NCBI GenBank assembly: GCA_045541305.1
Contig: JAZQIV010000176.1
Span: 1-64,000 of the forward strand
DNA: 64,000 nucleotides
Direction: 5' to 3'
From: RGIG3009 sp045541305
Lineage (GTDB): Bacteria; Bacillota; Clostridia; Oscillospirales; Acutalibacteraceae
The notes below the pieces were generated by a model. That model did not search any database. It was not told the origin of the DNA and was given only the letters and a program-made list of their open reading frames with translations. This document shows positions 18,526 to 28,022 of the stretch, piece by piece (position 1 is the first letter of the stretch; each line of letters starts with the position of its first letter). A program made the translations under genes and the position numbers.

Positions 18526-20619
18526 ATGAAAATTACAAGATGGATAGCGGCGCTTCTTGTCCTGATTTCCCTGTTTTCTGTCTCTGTTTCGGCCGCGGAA
18601 CCGTATCGTGGTTACAACTATGATGCCTGGGGTGATTCCATACCGGCCCCCAACGGCTACACAGTACAGCAGATTCTCACGTTTGCCGATACTGCGTTGC
18701 TTGGCTTGAAGCAACCGCAGGATCTGGTGCTTGAGGGAGAGTATCTGTACATTTTGGATAGCGGAAACAGCCGTATTGTTGTGTGTGATACGCAGTTGCA
18801 GCCGATCCAAGCGATTACGGTCACGGATTCAGCCGCACAGGCGGTGGATATCAGCGGCGCCAAAGGTTTGTTCGTGAAGGACGGCCGCCTGGTAATTGCC
18901 GATACCGTGAACGCCCGTGTGCTGATCACGGACGCTGACGGCGTCATCGTACGGGTAGTGGGAGGGCCTGCCGAAGGGACGTTGCCCACCGAGTCGCCTT
19001 ACGCACCTTGTAAAGTGATTCTGGATGACCTGGAAAACTTGTATGTCATCAGCGAAAACTGCTATCTTGGCGCGTTGGTGTTCAACGCTGCCGGTGAGTT
19101 TGATGGTTTTTTTGGTGCGAACAAGGTAAGTCTTACAGCGGCACAATTGGTTCAGCGCTTGTGGCGAAAGCTGATGACGGAAAAGCAAGCCAGCTACACC
19201 GCGAACTATGTGCCGATCGACTATAAGAATTTTGATATTGACGGTCAGGGCTTTATTTATACCTGCTCCGCCAATGCCAATTTGGATCAGTTATCGCGCA
19301 ATGAGATCAAAAAGCTGAATGCACTCGGCGACAATATTCTGTTGACCGACACCACGTCACGGGGTGTTATGAAGAGTGATTACGGTGACAAAGAACGTGT
19401 GACAATCGAAAAAATCTACTATGATACCAGTTTCATCGATGTTGACGTTTGTCGAAATGGATTCATCAATGCGTTGGATGCCACACGCGGTCGTGTGTTC
19501 CAATACAATCAGGACAGCGATCTTTTGACAGTGTTCGGTGGTATTGACGAACAAAAGGGGACTTTTGTAAAACCGATTGCGATTGAAAGTGTCGGCGACA
19601 GCGTGTTGGTGTTGGACGAAGCAAAGAATTCGATCACTGTTTTCACACCGACACAGTACGGTGCGGTTGTGCGAAAAGCGGTCATGCAACAGAGCGCCGG
19701 TCGGTTTGATGAGTGCTTGGAATCTTGGCGGGAAGTGTTGCGCTATAATTCCAACAGCGAACTGGCGAACTCCAGCATCGGGCGTGTACTGATGCAGAAA
19801 GAACAGTATAAAGAAGCCCTGCACTACTTCAAGCTGGGACAGGATCGAACCGGTTATTCCAGCGCCTTCCGCTTTTACCGGTCCGAGTTGCTCAAAATCT
19901 TTTTCCCTGTGCTGGCGATTGCACTGATCGCGTTGGTAACCTATGCGTTGATGCATACCAAGATCAAGCAACGTATTTACGAAAAACGCGGATACGGTCC
20001 GCGTGAAAAGAGTTTATATATCAGCCACACGCTGACGCACCCCCTCAATTTCTTTGAGGATCTGTTTTATAACAAGAGTAAAAGCGCCCTGGTTGGCTCT
20101 TTTGCGGTTGCGGCATTATTGGTGTTGGCAACGGCGTTGGAAAGCCAGGCAACAGGCTTCATTTTTAACCAGAACAAGCCGTCCGAGTTCAATATTTTCT
20201 TGGTTTTGGCCTTCTCGCTCGGTTTGATTTTGTTGCTCACCGTATCGAACTGGATCGTCAGTACTTTGCTGTGGGGTGAGGGTACCTTTAAGCAGGCGTG
20301 GATGGGTACTTGCTATGCGCTGGTTCCGTATATCATCGCACTGTACGTATCGGTCATTTTGAGCAACATTTTGGTGTTGGAAGAGGGCGCTCTCACCGAC
20401 ATGGTCCTGACAGCGGGTCTGTTATATTCGGTGTTTTTATTATTCACCTCCGTGCGGCTGATGCAGCAATACACTTTCAAACGCGCCGTAGCGGCTACTG
20501 TTTTGATTGTGCTGGTTTCGCTGCTATTGTTGTTCCTGTTGGTATTGGTCTATAGTTTGTTAAGACAAATTTTTGTATTTGCGCTCACGTTGGTTACAGA
20601 AATATTGTTTAGGGTTTAA
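18526..20619 (+). CDS. NHL-type beta-propeller / TPR / polytopic (YIP1-like) membrane protein (cluster A)
   Basis: The protein has 697 residues. A signal peptide or signal anchor ends near VSVSAA. NHL-like propeller blades fill about 40-380 (LYILDSGNSRIVV, LVIADTVNARVLI, VLVLDEAKNSITVF). A short TPR-like pair (about 385-445, ECLESWREVL, EALHYFKLGQ) is followed by one membrane helix near 460 and a C-terminal bundle of five or six more (about 520-690) resembling YIP1-family membrane domains. The start at 18526 sits eight bases after TAAGGAG. The propeller should face outward. Its place between two permease pairs, kept in both clusters, suggests it senses or assists the transporter. The mechanism is unknown. 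Confidence 0.75.
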   Translation: MKITRWIAALLVLISLFSVSVSAAEPYRGYNYDAWGDSIPAPNGYTVQQILTFADTALLGLKQPQDLVLEGEYLYILDSGNSRIVVCDTQLQPIQAITVTDSAAQAVDISGAKGLFVKDGRLVIADTVNARVLITDADGVIVRVVGGPAEGTLPTESPYAPCKVILDDLENLYVISENCYLGALVFNAAGEFDGFFGANKVSLTAAQLVQRLWRKLMTEKQASYTANYVPIDYKNFDIDGQGFIYTCSANANLDQLSRNEIKKLNALGDNILLTDTTSRGVMKSDYGDKERVTIEKIYYDTSFIDVDVCRNGFINALDATRGRVFQYNQDSDLLTVFGGIDEQKGTFVKPIAIESVGDSVLVLDEAKNSITVFTPTQYGAVVRKAVMQQSAGRFDECLESWREVLRYNSNSELANSSIGRVLMQKEQYKEALHYFKLGQDRTGYSSAFRFYRSELLKIFFPVLAIALIALVTYALMHTKIKQRIYEKRGYGPREKSLYISHTLTHPLNFFEDLFYNKSKSALVGSFAVAALLVLATALESQATGFIFNQNKPSEFNIFLVLAFSLGLILLLTVSNWIVSTLLWGEGTFKQAWMGTCYALVPYIIALYVSVILSNILVLEEGALTDMVLTAGLLYSVFLLFTSVRLMQQYTFKRAVAATVLIVLVSLLLLFLLVLVYSLLRQIFVFALTLVTEILFRV

Positions 20620-20641
20620 TGTCGGGATAGGAGGTACACAG

Positions 20642-22894
20642 ATGAAGCGTAACGGATGGAAGTCACTTGCAAAACGCTTAGCTTTATTGGTGACTGCAAT
20701 TTCGTTGTTTTTACTGACGGGCCTATCCGGATCCGTATTAGCAAGCGGTTCCACACCGCTCATATTGGATGATAGTGATGCCGACGAACCCACATTTATT
20801 GAAGGGCGTCAGTTCGAAAAAATGGGTGAAACCTCTGCATTGGCGCTGTACGTTGTCAAAAACGGCACCTACGCTGGCGAATTTTACATCGAGCAAAAGG
20901 CGAACGGCACCAAATGGTTTTCAAATCCGCAAGATCGGTTTACGGATGAAGAATCACGCGGTGCCGCCAAAATGGCCTTAAACGCGCAATTGTTGTTCTA
21001 TTACTACGATAGCGAGTTGAACGCCAGAAGCGCGGTTGTAAACAGTTTTGTCGGTAAAGACAACGACGTTGAGGTGCTGGTGCGCGAAATCGAAAACGGC
21101 GCAAAACTGATCTACCGTTTTTCCAATCTCAAGATTGCCTTAGCGCTGTATGTGGAATTGCACAACGATGCGTTCAAGGCCTATATCAAAACGGATGAAA
21201 TTGTGGAGCAGGGCGGCAATTATGTGATGGATATTTCCCTTTTGCCGTACTTCGGCAGTGCCGGCAAGGGGGAATCCGGATATTTGTTGGTGTCTGACGG
21301 ATCGGGTGGCGTGATTGAGTTTGCCAATGCAAATGCGCACCAGCCGTACGTGGAGCGCATATACGGGGAAGATCTCGGCTTTGCTAAAGACTCCCAATCC
21401 CATAAAGGTGAACAGGTACATTTGCCGGTTTACGGGCTTTCCCGTGAGGATGGCGGCTTTTTGGGAATCATTACGGGTGGTGACGCAGTAGCCGGTATCA
21501 ATGCATATGTATCCGGCTTGTACAATTCGCAAAATAATATCTATACTTCATACACAGTCCGTAACGCCGGTGTTATCTCACTTGGCCAAAGCAACACAAT
21601 GTGGACTGCGTCCAATGAGCAATTCGACCTGGAGAATAAGCAGACCGATCTGTGTGAGATGACCTATTATTTCCTGGATGCACAGGCCGGCTACAGTGGC
21701 ATGGCACAACGTTATCGCCAGTATTTGTCGGATACCAAACAGCTGCAAGCAACCGAGGTCGCGGCCATGCCGCCCCTGTACTTGGAATTGTATGGCGGCG
21801 TTATGAAACAAACCCACTTTTTGGGTATTCCGATTCAGCGCTATACGCCGATGACAAGTTTTTCCCAAGCAGAGGAAATGGTACGGTATTTTACCGAGCA
21901 AGGGGCAGACGATACTATTGTGCTGTTGCGCAATACCGATAGTGCACAAGCAAAAGGTAAGCTGCAAAACAAGGTTCGTTTCGCAAGCGGAATGGGTGGC
22001 AAAAAGGCACTCGCCGGACTTGTCGAAACGGCGGGGCAGACGTTTTTAACCTATCAGCCGATGAATATCACCAGCGGCGGTAACGGGTTCAGCCGTTTCT
22101 TCCACGCCGCCAAGCGCTACGATCGCAATCCCTTGATTCAGATTTCGTATAAGCCCAGCACTTACTATAAGGATTTAACGGTGAAGGACCGTTTTGTGAT
22201 GCGTCCGGAGCTGTTTGTGAAAAAGAGTGCGCAGTATGCAGCCTCGGTGGGCAAACTGTCCGGCGTCGGTATTGCAACGGTTGATGTGGGAACGGTGTTG
22301 CCCGCCAATTATGACGAAAAGCACTATGTCACACGCACACAGTCTGTCGATTATATGCAGGAAACCTTGGCACAGTTGAGCGGCGCTGTATACGCCCCCA
22401 ACGCCTATGCACTCAAAAATGCTTCCGTGTTGACGGATATCCCGTTCGGGAACTCCGAATTGGATATTATCAGCTACAACGTTCCTTTCTATCAGCTGGT
22501 TGTGAGCGGGCAAAAAGAATTTTCGCTTACCGCGTTTAACATCGGCGATGCCATGGAGGAGGATTTCTTCTTAAAATCGGTAGAAACCGGCGCAGGTATG
22601 AAAGGCACGTTGGTATATGAAAATGCCGATGCGGTCATTGATACGCCGCTTGATCATCTGTACGGCACGAATTTCGATTTGTGGAAATCCGTACTGACCG
22701 AACGGCAAAACCAATTGCAACAGATCTTCACGGAAATCGGTTCCCGTGAAATGATCGCACACGAACAGCTGTCGGCAGGTGTATACTGTACGACCTTCCG
22801 TTCCGGTAAAAAAGCGGTTGTGAATTACAATCAATCGTCCGTTGATACCGTGTACGGAACGGTATCGGCCAAATCGTGGCTGATTGTGAAATAG
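20642..22894 (+). CDS. Exported DUF5696-like protein (cluster A)
   Basis: The protein has 750 residues, with a signal peptide (ALLVTAISLFLLTGLSG, cleavage near LASGS) and no lipobox. The N-terminal half is beta-rich (YVVKNGTYAGEFYIEQKANG, YLLVSDGSGGVIEF). The C-terminal half, from about residue 370, has alternating strands and helices (LYLELYGGVMKQTHFLGIP, a tyrosine-rich YNVPFYQLVVSG block), suggestive of a glycosidase-like barrel. I assign it to DUF5696 from memory of similar Paenibacillus and Clostridia proteins beside sugar ABC transporters; this needs a profile search. Start 20642 follows AGGAGG. It lies 22 bases after the propeller gene, and the pair is kept in cluster B. Confidence 0.65.
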   Translation: MKRNGWKSLAKRLALLVTAISLFLLTGLSGSVLASGSTPLILDDSDADEPTFIEGRQFEKMGETSALALYVVKNGTYAGEFYIEQKANGTKWFSNPQDRFTDEESRGAAKMALNAQLLFYYYDSELNARSAVVNSFVGKDNDVEVLVREIENGAKLIYRFSNLKIALALYVELHNDAFKAYIKTDEIVEQGGNYVMDISLLPYFGSAGKGESGYLLVSDGSGGVIEFANANAHQPYVERIYGEDLGFAKDSQSHKGEQVHLPVYGLSREDGGFLGIITGGDAVAGINAYVSGLYNSQNNIYTSYTVRNAGVISLGQSNTMWTASNEQFDLENKQTDLCEMTYYFLDAQAGYSGMAQRYRQYLSDTKQLQATEVAAMPPLYLELYGGVMKQTHFLGIPIQRYTPMTSFSQAEEMVRYFTEQGADDTIVLLRNTDSAQAKGKLQNKVRFASGMGGKKALAGLVETAGQTFLTYQPMNITSGGNGFSRFFHAAKRYDRNPLIQISYKPSTYYKDLTVKDRFVMRPELFVKKSAQYAASVGKLSGVGIATVDVGTVLPANYDEKHYVTRTQSVDYMQETLAQLSGAVYAPNAYALKNASVLTDIPFGNSELDIISYNVPFYQLVVSGQKEFSLTAFNIGDAMEEDFFLKSVETGAGMKGTLVYENADAVIDTPLDHLYGTNFDLWKSVLTERQNQLQQIFTEIGSREMIAHEQLSAGVYCTTFRSGKKAVVNYNQSSVDTVYGTVSAKSWLIVK

Positions 22895-22905
22895 GTGGTG
22901 GAAAC

Positions 22906-23823
22906 ATGCGAACAACAACACAAACAACTGGGAAGCTGCGTAAGAAGCTTTCTTATGAAAAGCGCCGTTCGCTTTTCGGTTACGGTTTTATCGCGATGTG
23001 GTTTGTCGGGTTTATCGTATTTTTCCTGCGGCCGCTCATTATGATCATGGTCTACACGGTCGCCAGTCCCGAACTCGGTGCCGAAGGATACGTTTTGAGT
23101 TTTGTGGGCCTTGAAAACTACCGACGCCTATTCCTGGAAGACCCGGAATTCTTACAACGGTTATTCAATTCCTTTTTGGATTTAGTGATGAATGTCCCCA
23201 TCATCGTAGCAGTCAGCTTGTTGGTGGCGGTCATTTTGAACCAGAAGTTTGTGGGAAGAACCTTTTTCCGCGGCGTGTTTTTTGTGCCGGTCATTGTGGC
23301 AACAGGTTTGGTGATCGGTATTTTGAAAGGCGAAACTATGTCCTCCTACATGATGGAGGGCGGCAGTTCCGCCATGATGAGCGTCAGCAGTATTGATGTT
23401 GTGCTGGAACGGATGAACGTGCCGACAGCGCTCAGTACATGGCTGATTGATGCCGCTAACTCCATTTTTGATCTCCTTTGGAAATCGGGTATTCAAATTC
23501 TGCTCTTCATTGCGGCTTTGCAGACGATTCCCGCCAGCGTTTACGAGGCTTCGTCGGTCGAGGGGGCGTCAGGCTGGATCAACTTCTGGAAGATCACCAT
23601 TCCCATGATTTCGCCTATGATCCTGCTCAGCGTTGTCTATACGATCATCGATTCGTTCGTGGATTCCAATAACAAATTGATGAGTTACATCGATGAGCTT
23701 TCCCGTAATCTGCAAACGTCGTACAGCTCTACCATGGCGGTTATCTATTTCGTTTGCGTGCTGGTCTTTATCGGTGCCGTATATAAACTGATGAGTCGTT
23801 TTGTCTTTTATTCTGTTGATTAA
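22906..23823 (+). CDS. Sugar ABC transporter permease, second pair, MalF type (cluster A)
   Basis: The protein has 305 residues with six predicted membrane segments. It has a basic N-tail, then FGYGFIAMWFVGFIVFFLRP, and the EAA loop YEASSVEGASGWINFWKITIP. It differs clearly from the first MalF-type permease of the cluster (16699) and is closest in layout to the permease at 60613. The start at 22906 has GGTGGTGG upstream, and the longer overlapping frame is rejected. A second permease pair in the same gene set implies a second channel. Confidence 0.88.
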   Translation: MRTTTQTTGKLRKKLSYEKRRSLFGYGFIAMWFVGFIVFFLRPLIMIMVYTVASPELGAEGYVLSFVGLENYRRLFLEDPEFLQRLFNSFLDLVMNVPIIVAVSLLVAVILNQKFVGRTFFRGVFFVPVIVATGLVIGILKGETMSSYMMEGGSSAMMSVSSIDVVLERMNVPTALSTWLIDAANSIFDLLWKSGIQILLFIAALQTIPASVYEASSVEGASGWINFWKITIPMISPMILLSVVYTIIDSFVDSNNKLMSYIDELSRNLQTSYSSTMAVIYFVCVLVFIGAVYKLMSRFVFYSVD

Positions 23824-23834
23824 GGAGGGACGGT

Positions 23835-24836
23835 ATGTTTCGTGTATTTACGAAAGCGCGTGTGTCCGATGGGCAACGGAGTCCGTTGCGTGACCGCGAT
23901 ATCAAAACACGACAAAAACCTGTGCAGGTTTTGTGGGCGTTTGCTCGGTATGCTTTGCTGATCAGCTTGTCGTTCGTGCTGTTGTATCCGCTGATCTACA
24001 TGCTGAGTATGGCGTTGCGCACACCGTCCTCCATGTTTGATCCGTCGGTTGTCTGGTTGCCTCGCGCTCCCACTTTCAAGAGCATTATGGAAGTGTGGAA
24101 CCTGATGAACTACGGCGAGGCGATCTGGAACACCATTTACATCTGCATTACCAGTTCGCTGTTGCAGATGGTTTCCTGCGCATTGACCGGTTACGGTTTT
24201 GCTCGCTTTAACTTCAAATACAAGAATTTGTTATTTGGCGGTGTCCTGCTGACAATTTTAGTGCCGCCGCAGACAATCATCATTCCGCTGTTCGTTGATA
24301 TGCGGTATTTTGATTTTATGTTTATCGGACAGTTGGGACGGTTGTTTAGCGACGGTGCGTGGACGGTCAATCTGTATGACAGCCCGCTTGTTATGTTCAT
24401 CCCGGCATTGTTTGCCAATGGTATCCGCGGCGGGTTGTTCATCTACATTTTCCGCCAATTCTTCCGAGGTTTGCCTCGCGATTTGGAGGACGCGGCAGCG
24501 GTGGACGGTTGCGGTATCCTGCGGATGTTTGTCAAAATTGTGATTCCGTGCTCCGGTGCCGCATTTTTAACGGTTTCGTTATTTTCTTTTGTGTTTTACT
24601 GGAACGATTATTATTATACCGGCATGTTTTTCTCAGAACTGAACATCGTATCTTCCGTGTTGCGAAACTTACAAACCAGTATCAGCCAACTCGGCATACA
24701 CCAGTTCGATCGCATCCTGACAGCACCGTATATGCAGGCGGGTGCACTTTTGGCCATTATTTTTCCCTTGAGTATCTATTTGATATTCCAACGCTTCTTT
24801 ACGGAAAGTATTGAACGTACCGGCATTGTTGGTTAA
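23835..24836 (+). CDS. Carbohydrate ABC transporter permease, second pair, MalG type (cluster A)
   Basis: The protein has 333 residues. A long basic N-terminal tail precedes six membrane segments (LLISLSFVLLYPLIYMLS at the first). A VPPQTIIIPLF segment and the EAA loop EDAAAVDGCGILRMFVKIVIP follow. Its start has AAGGAGG at good spacing and lies 11 bases after the partner permease. It is followed by a lipoprotein binding protein that may be the receptor for this second pair. Confidence 0.88.
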   Translation: MFRVFTKARVSDGQRSPLRDRDIKTRQKPVQVLWAFARYALLISLSFVLLYPLIYMLSMALRTPSSMFDPSVVWLPRAPTFKSIMEVWNLMNYGEAIWNTIYICITSSLLQMVSCALTGYGFARFNFKYKNLLFGGVLLTILVPPQTIIIPLFVDMRYFDFMFIGQLGRLFSDGAWTVNLYDSPLVMFIPALFANGIRGGLFIYIFRQFFRGLPRDLEDAAAVDGCGILRMFVKIVIPCSGAAFLTVSLFSFVFYWNDYYYTGMFFSELNIVSSVLRNLQTSISQLGIHQFDRILTAPYMQAGALLAIIFPLSIYLIFQRFFTESIERTGIVG

Positions 24837-24878
24837 GTGGCAACACATACCATACACACAATCTAAGGAGGTCTTTTT

Positions 24879-26333
24879 ATGAAGAAAGGTTTACGCTGTT
24901 TGGCTATCCTGTTGGCGGTGTGCTTATTGATGACAGTCACTGCTTGTGGACCGCAAGATTCGGGTGACGTGGAAAACACCACAACTACGACGAATCCGGA
25001 CATGTCTTTTGAGGATACACCGTCTGACGGTGAGGGCTCGCAGGGCACAGCATCCGGTGCAACAACCACTAAGAATCCCGCATCGGATAAAACGACTACC
25101 GGCAAAACATCGTCTTCTTCCGGCAAGACAACGACGACCGTTGCCGTGGACGTGGAAGATACGATGAAGGAGATCAATGTTAACGGAAAAACCGTTACGA
25201 TCATGACGCACGGTTCCGCCAACTCTACCGGTGGTAAACTGTTGAGTTCAAACTTCAAAAAGTATGCCAACGGCAAGATCAAGTTCATGACCTATGATTT
25301 TAACGATCTTGCAGTGAAACTCCAGGCGGCGGTATTGGCACAGTCACCTCCGGACATCTACCAATTCCGCAATCAGGATTTCCCGACCATTTTGTATAAG
25401 AACCTGCTGGAACCCTTGGAAGATCACATTGACATGAGCAGTGCTGTTTGGAAAAACGTCAAGGATTCCATGGCTCCATACGTATGGGGAGGCAAAAGCT
25501 ATTTTATCCCGCAAATCTCGGTAGACCGTTATATTTGGTACAACAAAACCGTTTTCACCAATGCCGGTGTCACTTCGCCCGACGAACTCTTTAAGGCCAA
25601 TAACTGGACTTGGGACACCTTCAAGAAAGCGGCGGAAGACGTCACGGATGATCGCGCCGGTGTTTATGGCTTTGCGAACGGCGCTAACTTGTGTTATGCC
25701 GCATTGGCAAGCGCGAACACTGATTTGATCACCGTTACCAACCAAGGAATCACGAACAACGTCATGTCGGCTGAGGTTACCAAGGCTATGAACTTCCTGT
25801 CCGCGATTCAGACCTCCGGTGCGGTGCCGAAGAATTCCTCGGATACGGCAGTTAACATGTTTAAACAAGGCAAGATTGCCATGCTGTACGAAGGCTCGTG
25901 GCTTGCTTCCTCGGATAAGACGTTGCAGAACATGATCGCAAACGGTTCTGTAGATATGGTCATGTTCCCGCGTATGGATGTGAGCAGCCCGTACCGCAGT
26001 CATGTCGGTATCAGCGGTTACGGTATCGGCAAAGGCACAAAAAATATCGAATGTGCCAAGGCGTTCATCACGATGATGGCGCTTAGCGATTCGTTGAAGG
26101 AAGAAACGGTTTCGAAGATGCATCAGGCCGAAAAGCATTCCGAAGCCTTCAAAGCGATTTACAAGCAAGCAAACGAAAGCCTTTTGGTTCCGGCATATTC
26201 TCTTGGCGTTTCCACGATCAACGATGTGTATTGGCCGGCGGTTACCAGCTTGTACAACGGTACTCCTTGGAGCACTCTGGCGAATGAGCTCAAGCCGAAA
26301 ATCGATAGCGCACTGGACTATTTGGGTAAATAA
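24879..26333 (+). CDS. Lipoprotein sugar-binding protein of an ABC transporter
   Basis: The protein has 484 residues. The lipoprotein signal ends with TVTACG (lipobox Cys near residue 23). A Thr/Ser-rich linker (about 33-90) precedes a family 1 extracellular solute-binding fold (about 105-484) with SPPDIYQFRNQDFP, FIPQISVDRYIWYNKTVF, NWTWDTFKKAAED, FKQGKIAMLYEGSW and GKGTKN. It has the normal size of this family, unlike the giant binding protein of the cluster. AAGGAGG precedes the ATG. The two-permease block directly upstream is its likely channel. A related lipoprotein is encoded at 41265. Confidence 0.9.
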   Translation: MKKGLRCLAILLAVCLLMTVTACGPQDSGDVENTTTTTNPDMSFEDTPSDGEGSQGTASGATTTKNPASDKTTTGKTSSSSGKTTTTVAVDVEDTMKEINVNGKTVTIMTHGSANSTGGKLLSSNFKKYANGKIKFMTYDFNDLAVKLQAAVLAQSPPDIYQFRNQDFPTILYKNLLEPLEDHIDMSSAVWKNVKDSMAPYVWGGKSYFIPQISVDRYIWYNKTVFTNAGVTSPDELFKANNWTWDTFKKAAEDVTDDRAGVYGFANGANLCYAALASANTDLITVTNQGITNNVMSAEVTKAMNFLSAIQTSGAVPKNSSDTAVNMFKQGKIAMLYEGSWLASSDKTLQNMIANGSVDMVMFPRMDVSSPYRSHVGISGYGIGKGTKNIECAKAFITMMALSDSLKEETVSKMHQAEKHSEAFKAIYKQANESLLVPAYSLGVSTINDVYWPAVTSLYNGTPWSTLANELKPKIDSALDYLGK

Positions 26334-26363
26334 AAACGCGTTTTAATGTAAGGGAGAAAGGCA

Positions 26364-28004
26364 ATGCCGAAACTAATTGCAACGATTGCCGATTCGCTGA
26401 AAAAGATTGAGTGGAACAGTCCGGCCCCTAAGGGGCTGGACTGTCCGCTTACCATGTTTTCAAACGAGCGGTTATCTTTTCAGATCAGCTACCTCTACGA
26501 CGGAAATCTGACCATGGAACCGTGCTGGTTGTCCTTGTCCGTAAAGTCGGCGTTGGCACCGTACGTGACCGTCCGTGAGGTAGATATGGTGCCATGCACG
26601 TTTCCGTGTTATTCCGAGCATGACGATCACTATCTGTTTACCGAGCCTCGGCTGGTTCCGGATATTTTGCAACCGTTGCGTTATCATGAGCTTCCGGTGA
26701 TTCCGGGGCGCCGCAGCACGTTGTGGTTCATGGTCTGTGGCAACGATTTGCCGGCAGGCAAACACACCGTTGAGATCGAACTGTCCTGCGCAGAGGAAAC
26801 CGAAACGGTAACGGTCGACATTGAGGTGTACCCCCAAGCGTTGCCGGAGCAACGGCTCTTGTTTACGCAATGGTTGCATCACGATTGTATTGCGCACACG
26901 CATCATGTTGCTATGTTCTCGGAAGAGTATTGGCACCTGCTTCGGCAGTATGTGCAGATGGCGGCCGATTACGGTGTTAACACCATCTTGACCCCGTTGG
27001 TTACCCCGCCGTTGGATATTGCGGAAGGGTTAGAGCGCATGACCTGTCAGCTGGTCGATATCTATTGCGATAACGGTCGGTATACCTATGGCTTTGAGCG
27101 TCTGGAACGTTTTATCGACCTGTGTCTGGAATGCGGGATCACCCATTTTGAAATGGGACATCTTTTCACGCAATGGGGTGCCAAAGCAGCACCGAAAGTC
27201 ATGGCAGTTATCGATGGCCGCGAGCAACGGATTTTCGGTTGGGAAACGCAGGCGGACGGGGAGGAATACCGTGCGTTTTTGCGTAATTTTTTGCCGAAGC
27301 TGGATCAGTTTTTGCATCAGAAAAACATCGCAGACCGTTGTCTTTTCCACGCGTCCGATGAACCGAGTGTCACCGATATGGGTCCCTATTGCTCAGCGGT
27401 TGCTGAGCTGAAGGCGTTGCTGCCAAATTATCCGCTCATGGATGCTTTGTCTTCGCTGGAGGTGGCCAAACGAAGCGAGGTTATCTATCCGGTTGTGGCA
27501 ATCGACCATATCCAACCGTTTTTGGATCAAGGCATCACCCCTCTGTGGGGGTATTATTGTTGCGGTCAGTATAAAGACGTTAGCAATCGATTCATGGCCA
27601 TGCCTTCTTGCCGTAATCGCATTTTGGGAATTCAAAGCTATAAGTTTAACCTCATGGGCTTTTTACATTGGGGTTATAATTTTTACAATTGTCGGTTATC
27701 GCGATACCCCATTGATCCGTATCACGTTACCGATGCGGATCGTGCGTTCCCGTCGGGCGATGCCTTCTCGGTGTACCCGACAGAGGACGGCTGTATCGAA
27801 TCGTTACGTCTTGTCGTATTCCATGAAGGATTACAGGATTATCGTGCACTGACCCTGTTAGAGCAATTGATCGGTCGCGCACAAACTTTACAATGGTTGG
27901 AAACACAGTTGCCCGGGATCACGTTTTCCGAGTACCCGTGTGACGATGCGATCCTTTCCAAGTTCCGTTATGCGCTCAACCAAGAAATCTTGAAGCATCT
28001 GTAA
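26364..28004 (+). CDS. DUF4091-type glycoside-hydrolase-like protein
   Basis: The protein has 546 residues and no signal peptide. A beta-sandwich N-terminal domain (about 1-160, ending LSCAEETETVTVDIEVYP) leads into a barrel-like region (about 165-470; FTQWLHHDCIA, HFEMGHLFTQWG, FHASDEPS). The end carries the hallmark DUF4091 sequence FPSGDAFSVYPTEDG...RLVVFHEGLQDYRAL. DUF4091 proteins are related to GH123-like enzymes. The HASDEP acidic pair is in a plausible catalytic position, but the activity is unproven. GGGAGAAAGG precedes the ATG. It opens the metabolic part of this gene run. Confidence 0.75.
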   Translation: MPKLIATIADSLKKIEWNSPAPKGLDCPLTMFSNERLSFQISYLYDGNLTMEPCWLSLSVKSALAPYVTVREVDMVPCTFPCYSEHDDHYLFTEPRLVPDILQPLRYHELPVIPGRRSTLWFMVCGNDLPAGKHTVEIELSCAEETETVTVDIEVYPQALPEQRLLFTQWLHHDCIAHTHHVAMFSEEYWHLLRQYVQMAADYGVNTILTPLVTPPLDIAEGLERMTCQLVDIYCDNGRYTYGFERLERFIDLCLECGITHFEMGHLFTQWGAKAAPKVMAVIDGREQRIFGWETQADGEEYRAFLRNFLPKLDQFLHQKNIADRCLFHASDEPSVTDMGPYCSAVAELKALLPNYPLMDALSSLEVAKRSEVIYPVVAIDHIQPFLDQGITPLWGYYCCGQYKDVSNRFMAMPSCRNRILGIQSYKFNLMGFLHWGYNFYNCRLSRYPIDPYHVTDADRAFPSGDAFSVYPTEDGCIESLRLVVFHEGLQDYRALTLLEQLIGRAQTLQWLETQLPGITFSEYPCDDAILSKFRYALNQEILKHL

Positions 28005-28022
28005 TAAAGGGGAGAAGCCATC

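Noticed and set aside
25344..26168. Minus-strand frame of about 274 codons inside the binding-protein gene
   Set aside because: The plus strand encodes a clear family 1 solute-binding lipoprotein. The antisense frame is His/Arg-rich, as expected for a shadow of such a gene.
26338..26349. AAAACGCGTTTT palindrome after the lipoprotein binding-protein gene
   Set aside because: It is short, has no loop and no T-tract, and is weak as either a terminator or an operator.
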